This document shows positions 27,086-35,736 of a stretch of 64,000 nucleotides of DNA, piece after piece. The position numbers and the translations under genes were made by a program. Under the pieces are notes generated by a model that did not search any database, was not told where the DNA came from, and worked only from the letters and a program-made list of their open reading frames with translations. Positions within the stretch are counted from its first letter, which is position 1, and each line of letters opens with the position of its first letter. Source of the DNA: Dehalobacterium sp040766325. Its GTDB lineage: Bacteria > Bacillota > Dehalobacteriia > Dehalobacteriales > Dehalobacteriaceae. The stretch is from the NCBI GenBank assembly GCA_040766325.1, contig JAXGQR010000004.1, positions 62,001-126,000 of the forward strand, read 5' to 3'.

Positions 27086-27946
27086 TTACCCGTAGATATG
27101 TTTCTTCATAAAGCTTACTACAAAGAAAAATGCCGCTACTAAGACAATCGTTGCCCCGGAGGCCGTGTCCCAATAGAAGGACAAAATCAAACCTGTAATT
27201 CCGCTTACCATTGAGATCACTATTGTGAGAAAATGGTATTGTCTGATATTGCGCGAAAAATTACGGGATGCCGCCGCCGGAAGTATCAAAAGAGAATTAA
27301 TGATCATAATACCCAACCATTGAATCGAAACAGTCACAATAACTGCCAAAGCAATGGTAAAAACCATTTCTGCCCGACGAACATTAATCCCTCTGCTCCG
27401 TGCTAAAGAAGGATTAATGGTTAAAAGAACAAGGGAATTAAAAGAATAATACCAATATATCATAAATCCGACCAGGATCATCAATAAAAGTGCGATGTTT
27501 TCCGGGGTGATACTTAAAATGTCTCCAATCAAATACCCGGAATATTTGTTAAAGCCCCCTCCCTGAGAAAGAATTACAATGCCTAAGGCAACCGCGACAG
27601 CTGAAAACACACCGATTACAGTATCCGTAGAAGTCATCGTAAACTCTTTTACAAGAGAGACGGTTACCGCCATAAAAACAGCAAAAATGACCATGGCCCC
27701 CAAGGGTTGATGCAGCCCCAAGATTACGCCAATCCCAATACCTGTTAAAGCAGAGTGACCGATGGTATCGGAAAAAAAAGCCATGTGATTATTCACGACC
27801 ATGGTACCCAGCATGCCAAAAAGGGGCGTAACGATCAGCACGGCCAATAAAGCATTGAGCATGAAATTATGTTCTGTCCAGGAAAAAGGTAATAATCTAT
27901 CACCAATTCTATACCATATCTCCAAAATTTTCCTCCTTCCACGCAC
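27086..27946 (-). CDS. znuB: Zinc/manganese ABC transporter permease (ZnuB type)
   Basis: A 286-residue ABC-3 family permease with seven to eight hydrophobic segments, GHSALTGIGIG and the family motif LLILPAAASRNFSRNI. It transports zinc or manganese across the membrane with the ATPase encoded 36 bases upstream. The operon order is binding protein, ATPase, permease, regulator. Confidence 0.9.
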   Translation of the reverse strand: MRGRRKILEIWYRIGDRLLPFSWTEHNFMLNALLAVLIVTPLFGMLGTMVVNNHMAFFSDTIGHSALTGIGIGVILGLHQPLGAMVIFAVFMAVTVSLVKEFTMTSTDTVIGVFSAVAVALGIVILSQGGGFNKYSGYLIGDILSITPENIALLLMILVGFMIYWYYSFNSLVLLTINPSLARSRGINVRRAEMVFTIALAVIVTVSIQWLGIMIINSLLILPAAASRNFSRNIRQYHFLTIVISMVSGITGLILSFYWDTASGATIVLVAAFFFVVSFMKKHIYG

Positions 27947-27982
27947 TTTAAATTCCGCCAGAGCTCTTGATCTCCGTGGTAG

Positions 27983-28777
27983 TTAGTTGTGTATTAACAA
28001 CTGCGAATCCTGCCCTAATTCCATGTTACCGAAGGATTGAACCACCTGATTATTGTTCATAACCTCCTCCGGTGTGCCTTGACAAAGAATAGTTTTATCC
28101 AAAAAAACCATCCGGTCCGCAAAATAGCGCATTAGTTTTATGTCGTGGGAAACCATTAAAATAGAAAGATCATATTGCTTCCTGAAATCAGCAACCAACC
28201 GGTAAAATATATTGCGGCCTTTGTAATCTACTCCGGAAACCGGTTCATCCAAAAGTAGCAACTCAGGCACGGGTTCCATGGCAAGGGCCAATAGCACCCG
28301 TTGAATTTCCCCTCCGGACAATTCGCCTAATTTCCGATCAATTAAATGCTCTGCTTGTACCCGGGAAAGACATTTTAAGGTTTTTTCCCGCTCTTTTTGC
28401 GACGAGAAAAGCCATAACGGCTTTCTGCGATAGCGACTGAGGAACAAATCCCCCACACTTACAGGAGATCCGGGATCGAAATCCCCCCGTTGGGGTACAT
28501 AGCCGACCTGAGGCCAACGCCCTTTTTTTTCTTTATGAGAAAGAAAGGTAATCTCCCCTTTATAGTTAAGTTCGCCAATAATCGCCTTTAAGAAGGTGCT
28601 TTTCCCACCTCCATTAGGGCCAATGATTGCCGTCAGCTCACCGCAATGAATATGTAAATTAATATCATGAATAATGGTTTTTTTCCCCTTCACCACAGTA
28701 AGGTTGTTAATCTTGGTGCAACACCGGCCGCAATGAGCGCCCTTCACTGCCAAAGCAAGGGGGCAGCAATCAGACAT
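27983..28777 (-). CDS. znuC: Zinc/manganese ABC transporter ATPase with Cys-rich N terminus
   Basis: A 264-residue ATPase with Walker A GPNGGGKST near residue 54, Q-loop YVPQR, signature LSGGEIQR, Walker B LLLDEP and switch VSHDI. The N terminus has an unusual extra 25 residues with five cysteines (CC at 4-5, then C16, C19 and C20 in HCGRCC), which are not part of the ABC fold and could bind metal. The start overlaps the binding-protein stop. Confidence 0.9.
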   Translation of the reverse strand: MSDCCPLALAVKGAHCGRCCTKINNLTVVKGKKTIIHDINLHIHCGELTAIIGPNGGGKSTFLKAIIGELNYKGEITFLSHKEKKGRWPQVGYVPQRGDFDPGSPVSVGDLFLSRYRRKPLWLFSSQKEREKTLKCLSRVQAEHLIDRKLGELSGGEIQRVLLALAMEPVPELLLLDEPVSGVDYKGRNIFYRLVADFRKQYDLSILMVSHDIKLMRYFADRMVFLDKTILCQGTPEEVMNNNQVVQSFGNMELGQDSQLLIHN

Positions 28778-29688
28778 TATTGTAAAGCCTCCTCTAAAAC
28801 CCGCAAATTTTCCTCCATGATCTGAAGATAAGCATCTTTATGAGCCGGACCGGTGACGGCAGGATCTAAATAATAAACTTGTGCCCCGGTTTCCCGAGCA
28901 ATTGTTTCCGCAGCAGTATCCCCATACTGAGGTTCCGTAAAAAGCACTTTGACGCCCGATGCCTTAACGACTTTAATGGTATCGATTAATTCTCCCGGAG
29001 AAGGTTCAGTTCCCGGCTCTCTCTGAATCACGGCCTTAATATTTAAATTAAACTCCTGAGCAAAGTAAGGAAAAGATTCATGAAAGGTGACGATGTTACG
29101 ATTTGCCAAAAGATCAATTCTTTGATGCATTTTTGCTTTTAGCTGCTCCAATTTTTCCACATACGTTTGTGTATTGGCAAGATATAAAGAGGCCCGTTCC
29201 GGATCCGCTGCTGCCAACTGTTGCCCGATATTTTTGGTTTGGCTGATGGCGCCGGTAATACTCACCCATAAATGAGGATTCAGTGAACCATCTTTCTCAT
29301 TTTGTAGAAGTTTCAGACCTTTGCTGGCATCAATTATTTTCAAATCAGCTCGGGTGCCGGCAATTTCAGCAAGAAAGGATTCCATCCCTGCTCCATTTAC
29401 AATCATAATCTCAGCATCCTGAAGATTTTTCATATCACCGGGAGTAAGTTGATAATCATGAAGGCATCCTGTAGTGGGTTTTGTTAGATTAACCAGCTCG
29501 ATCCCGGTGGCCCCATCGGTAATGTTTAAGGCCATAATGTACATCGGATAAAAAGAAGTCGTGATTTTAAGAGGGGTACCTGCCTCCTCTTGATGGGATT
29601 GAACGGGGGTTCCCTCAGTTTTCCCGGCACAACCGGGCAGAATGATTAAAGCAACAATCAAAAACAGACCGACAATTTTTCTTTTCAT
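28777..29688 (-). CDS. znuA: Zinc/manganese ABC transporter binding lipoprotein (ZnuA type)
   Basis: A 303-residue cluster A-I (TroA/ZnuA) metal-binding protein with lipobox LPGC at about residues 17-20. Metal ligands expected for the family are visible: His in GCLHDYQLTPGD, His in LNPHLWVS, His in VTFHESFPYF, and a late acidic residue. There is no long His-rich loop of the E. coli ZnuA kind. It is the first gene of the znuACB-zur operon, below a promoter carrying a Fur/Zur-type dyad. Confidence 0.9.
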   Translation of the reverse strand: MKRKIVGLFLIVALIILPGCAGKTEGTPVQSHQEEAGTPLKITTSFYPMYIMALNITDGATGIELVNLTKPTTGCLHDYQLTPGDMKNLQDAEIMIVNGAGMESFLAEIAGTRADLKIIDASKGLKLLQNEKDGSLNPHLWVSITGAISQTKNIGQQLAAADPERASLYLANTQTYVEKLEQLKAKMHQRIDLLANRNIVTFHESFPYFAQEFNLNIKAVIQREPGTEPSPGELIDTIKVVKASGVKVLFTEPQYGDTAAETIARETGAQVYYLDPAVTGPAHKDAYLQIMEENLRVLEEALQ

Positions 29689-29711
29689 GCATTTCGCTCC
29701 TCACTAAACTC

Positions 29712-29726
29712 GAATAAGACTCATTC
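29712..29726. promoter_or_regulatory. Fur/Zur-type operator of znuACB-zur
   Basis: GAATAAG-A-CTCATTC is a 7-1-7 inverted repeat with one mismatch, the geometry used by Fur-family repressors. It lies about 8-22 bases downstream of the predicted transcription start, where binding would block expression. Confidence 0.7.
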
Positions 29727-29740
29727 TCATTACATTATTT

Positions 29741-29769
29741 ATATTATCATGATACCCAAAATATAGCAA
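29741..29769 (-). promoter_or_regulatory. Sigma-A promoter of znuACB-zur
   Basis: On the minus strand TTGCTA (29764-29769), a 17-base spacer and TAATAT (29741-29746), immediately upstream of the Zur-type dyad. Confidence 0.6.
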
Positions 29770-29834
29770 TCTATAATTAATAATTACACTATCAAGTAAA
29801 TATTTCCATTTGGTGTGGCATAGTTCAAAAAATA

Positions 29835-29885
29835 AACTGCCACTAATCCCGTTCTTGGAACAAAGAGATGGAATCAGTGGCGGTT
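29835..29885 (-). terminator. Terminator of feoAB
   Basis: On the minus strand a 16-bp stem (AACCGCCACTGATTCC with GGGATTAGTGGCAGTT, one mismatch, two G-T pairs) is followed by TATTTTTTG. Confidence 0.7.
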
Positions 29886-29987
29886 CGATATATTGTGAAA
29901 CATAAGTAAGAGACAGCGAGCGGATAGTCTGTGTTGTATCAATTAGGCGGAATAACTGTTTACGCCGGACCTAAAACGGCTAACCGG

Positions 29988-32132
29988 TTAAAACAGAAAA
30001 CGTGCCACCTGAGTCACAATAAAGCAGACCATAATACCCGTTATTGTAGGGATTAAAAAAGCAAGCACGGTCCATTTCCAACTCCCGGTTTCTTTCTTAA
30101 TCGTCCAAAGAGTGGTACCACAGGGATAGTGCATTAAAGAAAAGAGCATTACACACACCCCTGTAAGCCAGGTCCAGCCATGAAATACTAAGAGGTCCCG
30201 AAGAGCCGTTAAGCTGCTTAATTCTAACATGCTGCCAGCAGAGAGATAACTCATGATCATGATGGGTATGACAATTTCATTGGCAGGCAACCCCAGGATA
30301 AAAGCCATTAAAATATATCCATCTAAGCCGATAAGATGCGCAAAAGGCTGCAGCAACCGGGCAGATTGATTTAAAATGCTGCTTTCGCCCACTGTGATAT
30401 TGGCCATACACCAAATAACTAATCCTGCCGGTGCAGCAACACAAATTGCCCGCCCTAAAACAAACAGGGTGCGATCTAAGAGAGAACGGACCAAAATACG
30501 TCCGATTTGAGGTTTACGGTAAGGAGGAAGTTCCAAGGTAAAAGATGAGGGAATTCCTTTTAGGATCGTCTGCGATAAAACTTTTGAAATCATTAGGGTC
30601 ATTACTATCCCCAGCAAGACCACACCGACCATGGCCATCGTTGACACTAGGGAACGATAGGGCTCCGCCACCAAACCACCGATAAAGATAGTAGAGATAG
30701 CAATGAGGATGGGAAAACGCCCGTTACAAGGTACAAAATTATTGGTCAGGATTGCGATTAACCTCTCCCGGGGCGAATCAATAATACGGCAGCCAATAAT
30801 TCCCGCTGCATTACAGCCAAAACCCATACACATGGTCAGAGCTTGTTTTCCATGGGCACAAGCTCTTTGAAAAAAACCATCCAAGTTAAAGGCAATTCTA
30901 GGTAAGTATCCCAAATCTTCTAAAAGGGTAAATAAGGGGAAAAATATTGCCATCGGAGGAAGCATCACAGAAATCACCCAAGCTATAGTTCGGTATACCC
31001 CTAAAACAAGAACTCCATGAAGCCATGGGGGGGCATGAAGCACCTCAAAAAGCACTGTCAATTTTTCTTCCACACCAAAGAGCAGGAAAGCAATAAATTG
31101 CGAAGGATAGTTCGCCCCTGTAATGGTCAACCAAAAAATCATTGCTAATAAACCTATCATAATAGGAATACCAAAGGTTTTGGAGATCAGAAGGCGATCC
31201 ATTTTCCGATCAAATTGATGAAATTGCTGTTTTTCAAAATCAACTACGCCATTTTGACAAATCTCTTCTGCTTTTTGCACGAGACTGGATACAATTAAAT
31301 CCCGATATTTTTCTTCATGAATACCTTGGTCACCTAAATATTTTATTGCTCGGCCTAAAGATTCCATCAGGGCATGATCTTCATGCAGCTTAATCTCGAG
31401 AAATTTTTCCAAAGAACGAATAATATTAATCTCCCCATCAAGAAGCCTAAATGATACCCAACGGCTATCAATGTCATCTCCTACCAGCTTTTTTACGTAT
31501 GGCTCAACCATTTTCACCCCTTCTTCTATTACCGGATCATAGGTAATACGAAGAGGCATGGTTTTTCTCTTATTTTGAACCACATCGTTTACTGCGTCCA
31601 TCAAATTATCCAAGCCGCAATTACTTCGCGCATTGGTACCCACCACAGGTACGCCTAAAGCTGCTTCAAGACGCGACAAATTAATGCTGATGCCTTTTCG
31701 CCTCGCCTCATCCATCAAATTAACACAAACCACTACTTTTGAAGTAATCTCCATAATTTGCAGCACCAAATTCAGATTTCTTTCCAAACAAGTAGCATCT
31801 GTAACAATCACCGTGGTGCTAGGCGCTCCGAAACAAACAAAATCCCTGGCTACCTCTTCTTCCATCGAACTTGACATTAAAGAATAGGTGCCAGGAATGT
31901 CCACCAAAATAAAGGATTGATCCTTGTAATTATATCGACCATGGGCATTGGTCACAGTTTTTCCAGGCCAGTTTCCTGTATGCTGATTTAACCCGGTTAA
32001 ACTGTTAAATACCGTGCTTTTACCGACATTGGGATTCCCGGCCAAAGCAATCACTTTTTCATGGTCGAGGAGCTCTTTTCCGATCGCTTGCTGCAAAACA
32101 CCCAACCCCGTGGATTGACTGGTTAAACCCAT
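29988..32132 (-). CDS. feoB: Ferrous iron transporter FeoB
   Basis: A 714-residue Fe(II) transporter. The N-terminal G domain has GNPNVGKST near residue 31, TGNWPGKTV, DIPGTYSL and NLMDE. A helical spacer follows, then a C-terminal membrane domain with gate motifs and about eight helices (CGFGCNAAGIIG and CNGRFPI segments). All G-motifs are intact. It follows feoA by 18 bases, and a terminator lies 100 bases downstream. No FeoC gene is seen. Confidence 0.95.
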   Translation of the reverse strand: MGLTSQSTGLGVLQQAIGKELLDHEKVIALAGNPNVGKSTVFNSLTGLNQHTGNWPGKTVTNAHGRYNYKDQSFILVDIPGTYSLMSSSMEEEVARDFVCFGAPSTTVIVTDATCLERNLNLVLQIMEITSKVVVCVNLMDEARRKGISINLSRLEAALGVPVVGTNARSNCGLDNLMDAVNDVVQNKRKTMPLRITYDPVIEEGVKMVEPYVKKLVGDDIDSRWVSFRLLDGEINIIRSLEKFLEIKLHEDHALMESLGRAIKYLGDQGIHEEKYRDLIVSSLVQKAEEICQNGVVDFEKQQFHQFDRKMDRLLISKTFGIPIMIGLLAMIFWLTITGANYPSQFIAFLLFGVEEKLTVLFEVLHAPPWLHGVLVLGVYRTIAWVISVMLPPMAIFFPLFTLLEDLGYLPRIAFNLDGFFQRACAHGKQALTMCMGFGCNAAGIIGCRIIDSPRERLIAILTNNFVPCNGRFPILIAISTIFIGGLVAEPYRSLVSTMAMVGVVLLGIVMTLMISKVLSQTILKGIPSSFTLELPPYRKPQIGRILVRSLLDRTLFVLGRAICVAAPAGLVIWCMANITVGESSILNQSARLLQPFAHLIGLDGYILMAFILGLPANEIVIPIMIMSYLSAGSMLELSSLTALRDLLVFHGWTWLTGVCVMLFSLMHYPCGTTLWTIKKETGSWKWTVLAFLIPTITGIMVCFIVTQVARFLF

Positions 32133-32149
32133 GCCTGACTTCCCCCCTC

Positions 32150-32392
32150 TTAACTGTCTAGTTCCACTAGGATTTCCTCTGCTAATTCAGCCCGCAGAGC
32201 GATGACTGCACCCCGGATATAATATGCCGTGGGATCTCCGGATGGGCTTTTTTGCAAAGCCTCAATTGATGTATTGATAATCATGCCAAGATCCAGCATT
32301 CTTCTGCGAATACTTCCTTCTGCAGTAATCTGTTTTATAATACCGGCCTTTCCCAAAGGCAATTGGTTCAAACGAATTAAAGTTTCGGCCAT
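32150..32392 (-). CDS. feoA: FeoA protein
   Basis: An 80-residue SH3-like FeoA domain protein that supports FeoB. It shows LNQLPLGKAGIIKQI, RRRMLDLGMI and IALRAELAEEILVE. I start it at the ATG at 32392 (MAETLIRLN) after AGGGGG; the in-frame extension to 32473 lacks a site and overlaps the intergenic hairpin region. Confidence 0.9.
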   Translation of the reverse strand: MAETLIRLNQLPLGKAGIIKQITAEGSIRRRMLDLGMIINTSIEALQKSPSGDPTAYYIRGAVIALRAELAEEILVELDS

Positions 32393-32477
32393 AAAAATTC
32401 CCCCTTCAAAAAAACTTCTCAGAATTAATATATGTAAGAAAGAGAGAATTGCGCATCGGGAAACCCCTAACAAGTTA

Positions 32478-32506
32478 AAAAGTAAGCAGGTTTTCTGCTT
32501 ACTTTT
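32478..32506. terminator. Bidirectional terminator between the ArsR/NifX pair and feoA
   Basis: The perfect 12-bp stem AAAAGTAAGCAG / CTGCTTACTTTT with a five-base loop has T-rich flanks in both orientations. It ends the arsR-nifX-like transcript. Confidence 0.75.
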
Positions 32507-32561
32507 CCATTTATCTTTATTTTCTTTTATCCTTATTTTCTTGAATGAGCAATTTCAATTT

Positions 32562-32933
32562 TTAATGCCCACCGCAGCCATGATGATTACAGCTGTTTTG
32601 CACCGAAAACATGGGCAACTGATTCTTTTTAAAAGCTTCGATATTCTGAGCTACCGTGCCTTGTTCCACGCGATAAGCCTTTACACCCTGAGCATTCAAT
32701 TTCATCAAAGCTCCGGCACCAATACCACCCACTAAAATGGCATCTACTTTTTCGCCCCCTAATGCTTTTAAGGGTTGGCACATGCCATGTTCGTGATGGG
32801 CATCACCATTATTAATAGCCTTGATCTCCTCATTTTCCAAATCAATGATTAAAAAATATGGAGCCGACCCGAAATGGTTATAAGCAATACTTTCTAAACC
32901 CTTGTTTTCTTGAACCGGTACACAAACTTTCAT
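32562..32933 (-). CDS. NifX/NifB-associated family protein (Fe-Mo cofactor type fold)
   Basis: A 123-residue protein of the dinitrogenase iron-molybdenum cofactor family. Typical strands are MKVCVPVQENKGLES, FGSAPYFLIID and GGEKVDAILVGGIGAGALMKL. The C terminus is metal-rich (CNHHGCGGH). Members without nitrogenase are common in anaerobes, where they probably bind iron-sulfur or other metal clusters. It is 18 bases downstream of an ArsR-type regulator with its own Cys-rich tail, so a small metal-responsive operon is likely. Confidence 0.82.
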   Translation of the reverse strand: MKVCVPVQENKGLESIAYNHFGSAPYFLIIDLENEEIKAINNGDAHHEHGMCQPLKALGGEKVDAILVGGIGAGALMKLNAQGVKAYRVEQGTVAQNIEAFKKNQLPMFSVQNSCNHHGCGGH

Positions 32934-32951
32934 TTTTTTCTCCCTTCAAAA

Positions 32952-33311
32952 TTAAAAGTTTTTTTGACAGCATTTACCGTGGGCAGCTTTACAATTGGCT
33001 CTGCATTGAGTAGGAATACTTATCCCCAAAGACTCAGTTTCCAATGTGCCTTCCTTTACCCTTTGAAAAAAATCCGTTAATTCCTGCAAGGTTGATTGTC
33101 TGATACGATAAAGGACATAATAGCCCCTTTTTTCTCCGACAATAATCCCCGCTTCTCTAAGAATTTTTAAATGTTGGGAAACCGTTGCCTCTGAAAGCTC
33201 CAAATGCTTGGCTAAACCTTTAGCGCAAATCCCTCTTTTGGTTATGGTAATCAATATTTTCAGTCTGGTTTCATCCCCAAAAGCTTTACATATTTGCACA
33301 ATTTCCTTCAT
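32952..33311 (-). CDS. ArsR-family regulator with Cys-rich C terminus
   Basis: A 119-residue winged-helix repressor. The recognition helix lies in LELSEATVSQHLKILREAGI, followed by the wing GEKRGYYVLYRI. The C terminus carries CRANCKAAHGKCC, five potential metal ligands beyond the core fold. The classical ELCVC alpha-3 site is replaced by ICAKGL. It is the first gene of a two-gene operon with a NifX-like protein, and its promoter overlaps a dyad (TTAGT-N6-ACTAA) suited to autoregulation. Confidence 0.82.
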   Translation of the reverse strand: MKEIVQICKAFGDETRLKILITITKRGICAKGLAKHLELSEATVSQHLKILREAGIIVGEKRGYYVLYRIRQSTLQELTDFFQRVKEGTLETESLGISIPTQCRANCKAAHGKCCQKNF

Positions 33312-33327
33312 AGCATCTTCCTTTTTA

Positions 33328-33377
33328 ATTAGTCAGACAACTAACTAGATAATAATTCATCTAATTGGATTTGTCAA
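33328..33377 (-). promoter_or_regulatory. Promoter and dyad of the ArsR operon
   Basis: On the minus strand TTGACA (33372-33377), 17 bases and TATTAT (33349-33354). Just downstream, TTAGT and ACTAA are separated by six bases, a candidate ArsR operator. Confidence 0.65.
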
Positions 33378-33382
33378 GAAAA

Positions 33383-33414
33383 AATCCTTCCCATTGAACT
33401 TCACGGGAAAGATT
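33383..33414 (-). terminator. Terminator of the btuFCD-like operon
   Basis: AATCTTTCCC pairs with GGGAAGGATT (one G-T pair) and is followed by TTTTC on the minus strand, right after the ATPase stop codon. Confidence 0.65.
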
Positions 33415-33417
33415 TGC

Positions 33418-34671
33418 CTATAAATGCTCCAAAACCTCCGTAATACTGCTTACTTTAATCGCGCCGTTTTCAACCATTTGCTCTATCAAGCGTTCAGCCT
33501 TCCCCCCGGTAAAATCCTGCCGATTAAATTCATTTTGTTCCACAATAATAACTTTCTTACGTTGATGCTGGTGGACATCATAGACCTGTTGTAGATTAGC
33601 TAAATTTCCTTCACCAAAAGGCACAGGTAAGACAACAATTAAATCCGCATCCTGAATCAACCCTTGATTCATCTCGAGCGCTTTTTGAGAAATGGGTGCA
33701 AAAGGAACTTCTTCTGATATTTGGGCATTGATTTCTCCGGCTTTTTTCCAGTCCGAGTCCCCCACATTTAACACGCCGCAGCTAATTTGATACCCATACT
33801 GATGCAATTGTTCCATTAAATAAACACCGCTTCCTCCGCCGCAGACAAGATGGACTTTTACATTTTCTTTGTTTTCATGTTTTTTTCTTATTTTGCTTAG
33901 AGGAACGATATTTAGCCTTCCGGTAATCTCATTGGTGGATACTGCCACCTCCACATGATAGATCTCACGAATCATTTCTGTGGTTAATACTTCATGAGGC
34001 TCTCCATAGGCTTTTATTTTACCATCGCTTAAAAGAATAATTTTTTGACTGAACTGGGCCGCAAGATTGAGATCATGTAAGACAGCAATCACTGTTAATC
34101 CTTTAGTGCGGTTAAGATCCTCCATCAATTCCAATAAATCCAATTGATGCTGGAGATCCAAATGGGAGGTAGGCTCGTCCAACAAGATCACCTTCGGTTC
34201 CTGAGTTAAAGCTCTGGCAGCAATCACTCTTTGTCGTTCGCCACCACTTAATTCATTGATAGCACGATCCCGAAGATGCCACACATTGGTCAATTCCATG
34301 GCGTGCTTGGCAATTTCCAAATCTCGCTCGCTTTCTCCCTGGAATCTTTTTTGATGTGGCATACGACCCAGCAACACCGTCTCCATCACGGAAAAGGGAA
34401 ATTCCGCCCCAGTATCTTGAGGAACTACCGCCATATTCTGCGCCAAGGTTTTTCTTTTAATTGTAAAAATATCCTGGCTCTCTAAAAAAACCATTCCAGT
34501 ATTTGGCGTCAGCTCTGCCGAGATATTCTTTAATAAGGTGGATTTTCCTGAACCATTCGGTCCCAGAATACTGACAAAACTCCCTTTCTCTATTTCAAAT
34601 GAGATCTTCTCTAAAATATTTTCACTACCGTAACGAAAGGTAATGTCTTTCCCTTCAATCCCATGTGCCAC
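33418..34671 (-). CDS. Corrinoid/iron-complex ABC transporter ATPase with extra C-terminal domain
   Basis: A 417-residue protein. Residues 1 to about 260 are a FecE/BtuD-type ATPase (GPNGSGKST, Q-loop VVPQD, LSGGERQR, ILLDEP, VLHDLNLA). Residues from about 272 to the end form an additional domain opening with the strand VKVHLVCGGGSGVYLMEQL, which looks Rossmann-like (GGGSG), with later DADLIVVLPVPFGEGN. The usual ATPase ends near 260 residues. The partner permease gene lies 11 bases upstream. The role of the second domain is unknown. Confidence 0.85.
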   Translation of the reverse strand: MAHGIEGKDITFRYGSENILEKISFEIEKGSFVSILGPNGSGKSTLLKNISAELTPNTGMVFLESQDIFTIKRKTLAQNMAVVPQDTGAEFPFSVMETVLLGRMPHQKRFQGESERDLEIAKHAMELTNVWHLRDRAINELSGGERQRVIAARALTQEPKVILLDEPTSHLDLQHQLDLLELMEDLNRTKGLTVIAVLHDLNLAAQFSQKIILLSDGKIKAYGEPHEVLTTEMIREIYHVEVAVSTNEITGRLNIVPLSKIRKKHENKENVKVHLVCGGGSGVYLMEQLHQYGYQISCGVLNVGDSDWKKAGEINAQISEEVPFAPISQKALEMNQGLIQDADLIVVLPVPFGEGNLANLQQVYDVHQHQRKKVIIVEQNEFNRQDFTGGKAERLIEQMVENGAIKVSSITEVLEHL

Positions 34672-34682
34672 AAAAATTCCTC

Positions 34683-35731
34683 CTAAAAAAAGCTATCCTT
34701 CTTTTTTTTCAGCAGATAAATAAAAAATGGTCCACCGAACATGGCCGTGATGACTCCAATGGGGATTTCCATGGGAGCAAAAATGGTTCTGGCAACTGTG
34801 TCCGTAATTACCATAAAGATCCCTCCTACAAGGAAGGACATGGGAAGCAGGATGCGATGATCCGGTCCTACCAACATGCGCACGATATGAGGAATAATTA
34901 AACCGACAAAGCCGATAATTCCACAAACAGCCACCGCGCCTGCCGCCGTAAGGGATGCCAGCACCAAGATAATTACTTTTACTTTTTCTAAATCAATGCC
35001 CAGATGATGGGCGGTACTATCTCCGAAAACCATGGCATTTAGCTCTTTAGAAAACAGCATTAGTAACAATACACCTACTATTATTAAGGGAGCGGCAATC
35101 TGCACATGTTCCCAATTTCTGTTCGCAAAACTCCCCAATATCCAAAAATAAACCTTTTCCATTTTTTCTGCATTCATAACCATGAGAAAGGAGATCATGG
35201 CCTGTAAAAAGGAACTAAGGGCAATGCCCGCCAAGAGCAGGGTGGAGACAACCACCTTATTACCGACCCTGCCCAGGGTATAAACAAGAAAGGTCGTAAG
35301 CAGGGCACCGGTGAAACTAAAAATGGGAATGCGTAAAAAGCCCAAGAACCCCCCCATTCCGGTCACAATAGCCAGGGTCGCTCCTAAAGCTGCTCCAGAG
35401 GATACGCCGATGACAGAAGGATCCGCCATGGGGTTTTGAAAAAACCTTGGAACGAAGCACCTACCACACCTAGGGCACCACCCACCAAACCGGCTAGAAT
35501 CACCCGGGGCACTCTAAGGGACCAAATAATTGTTAGTTGTACCTCAGAATACTGTGCCAAGTCAATCCGTTGTTGAATGAAAGGAATCTTTGCAAGAATA
35601 ATGCTCATGGCAGCTTGAAAAGATATTTCTGCCGGTCCGATGGTTACAGTGTAAATACTAATCAAGACTAAAGCGATACTTAAGGATATCAATAATGATT
35701 TCCAAAGTTTTCGTTTCTCTTTAAAATTCAT
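34683..35731 (-). CDS. btuC: Corrinoid/iron-complex ABC transporter permease, frame broken
   Basis: A FecCD/BtuC-type permease of about 350 residues after repair. The N-terminal part starts at the ATG at 35731 (MNFKEKRKL) and runs through LRVPRVILAGLVGGALGVVGASFQGFF. The reading frame then breaks in a run of six T (minus strand, 35439-35444). One extra T would join it to NPMADPSVIGVSSGAALGATLA, the conserved continuation, and the remaining helices to IYLLKKKKDSFF are intact. It is either a sequencing error or a recent frameshift. The BtuC assignment rests on the BtuF-like binding protein upstream. Confidence 0.75.
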
Positions 35732-35736
35732 CTTAA

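Larger units (their letters stand above)
29689..29987. other. 299-base intergenic region between feoB and znuA
   Basis: Holds the znuA promoter and dyad operator on its left side and the feoB terminator on its right. A further small hairpin (GGCG...CGCC) lies near 29945-29970. No gene was found. Confidence 0.7.
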
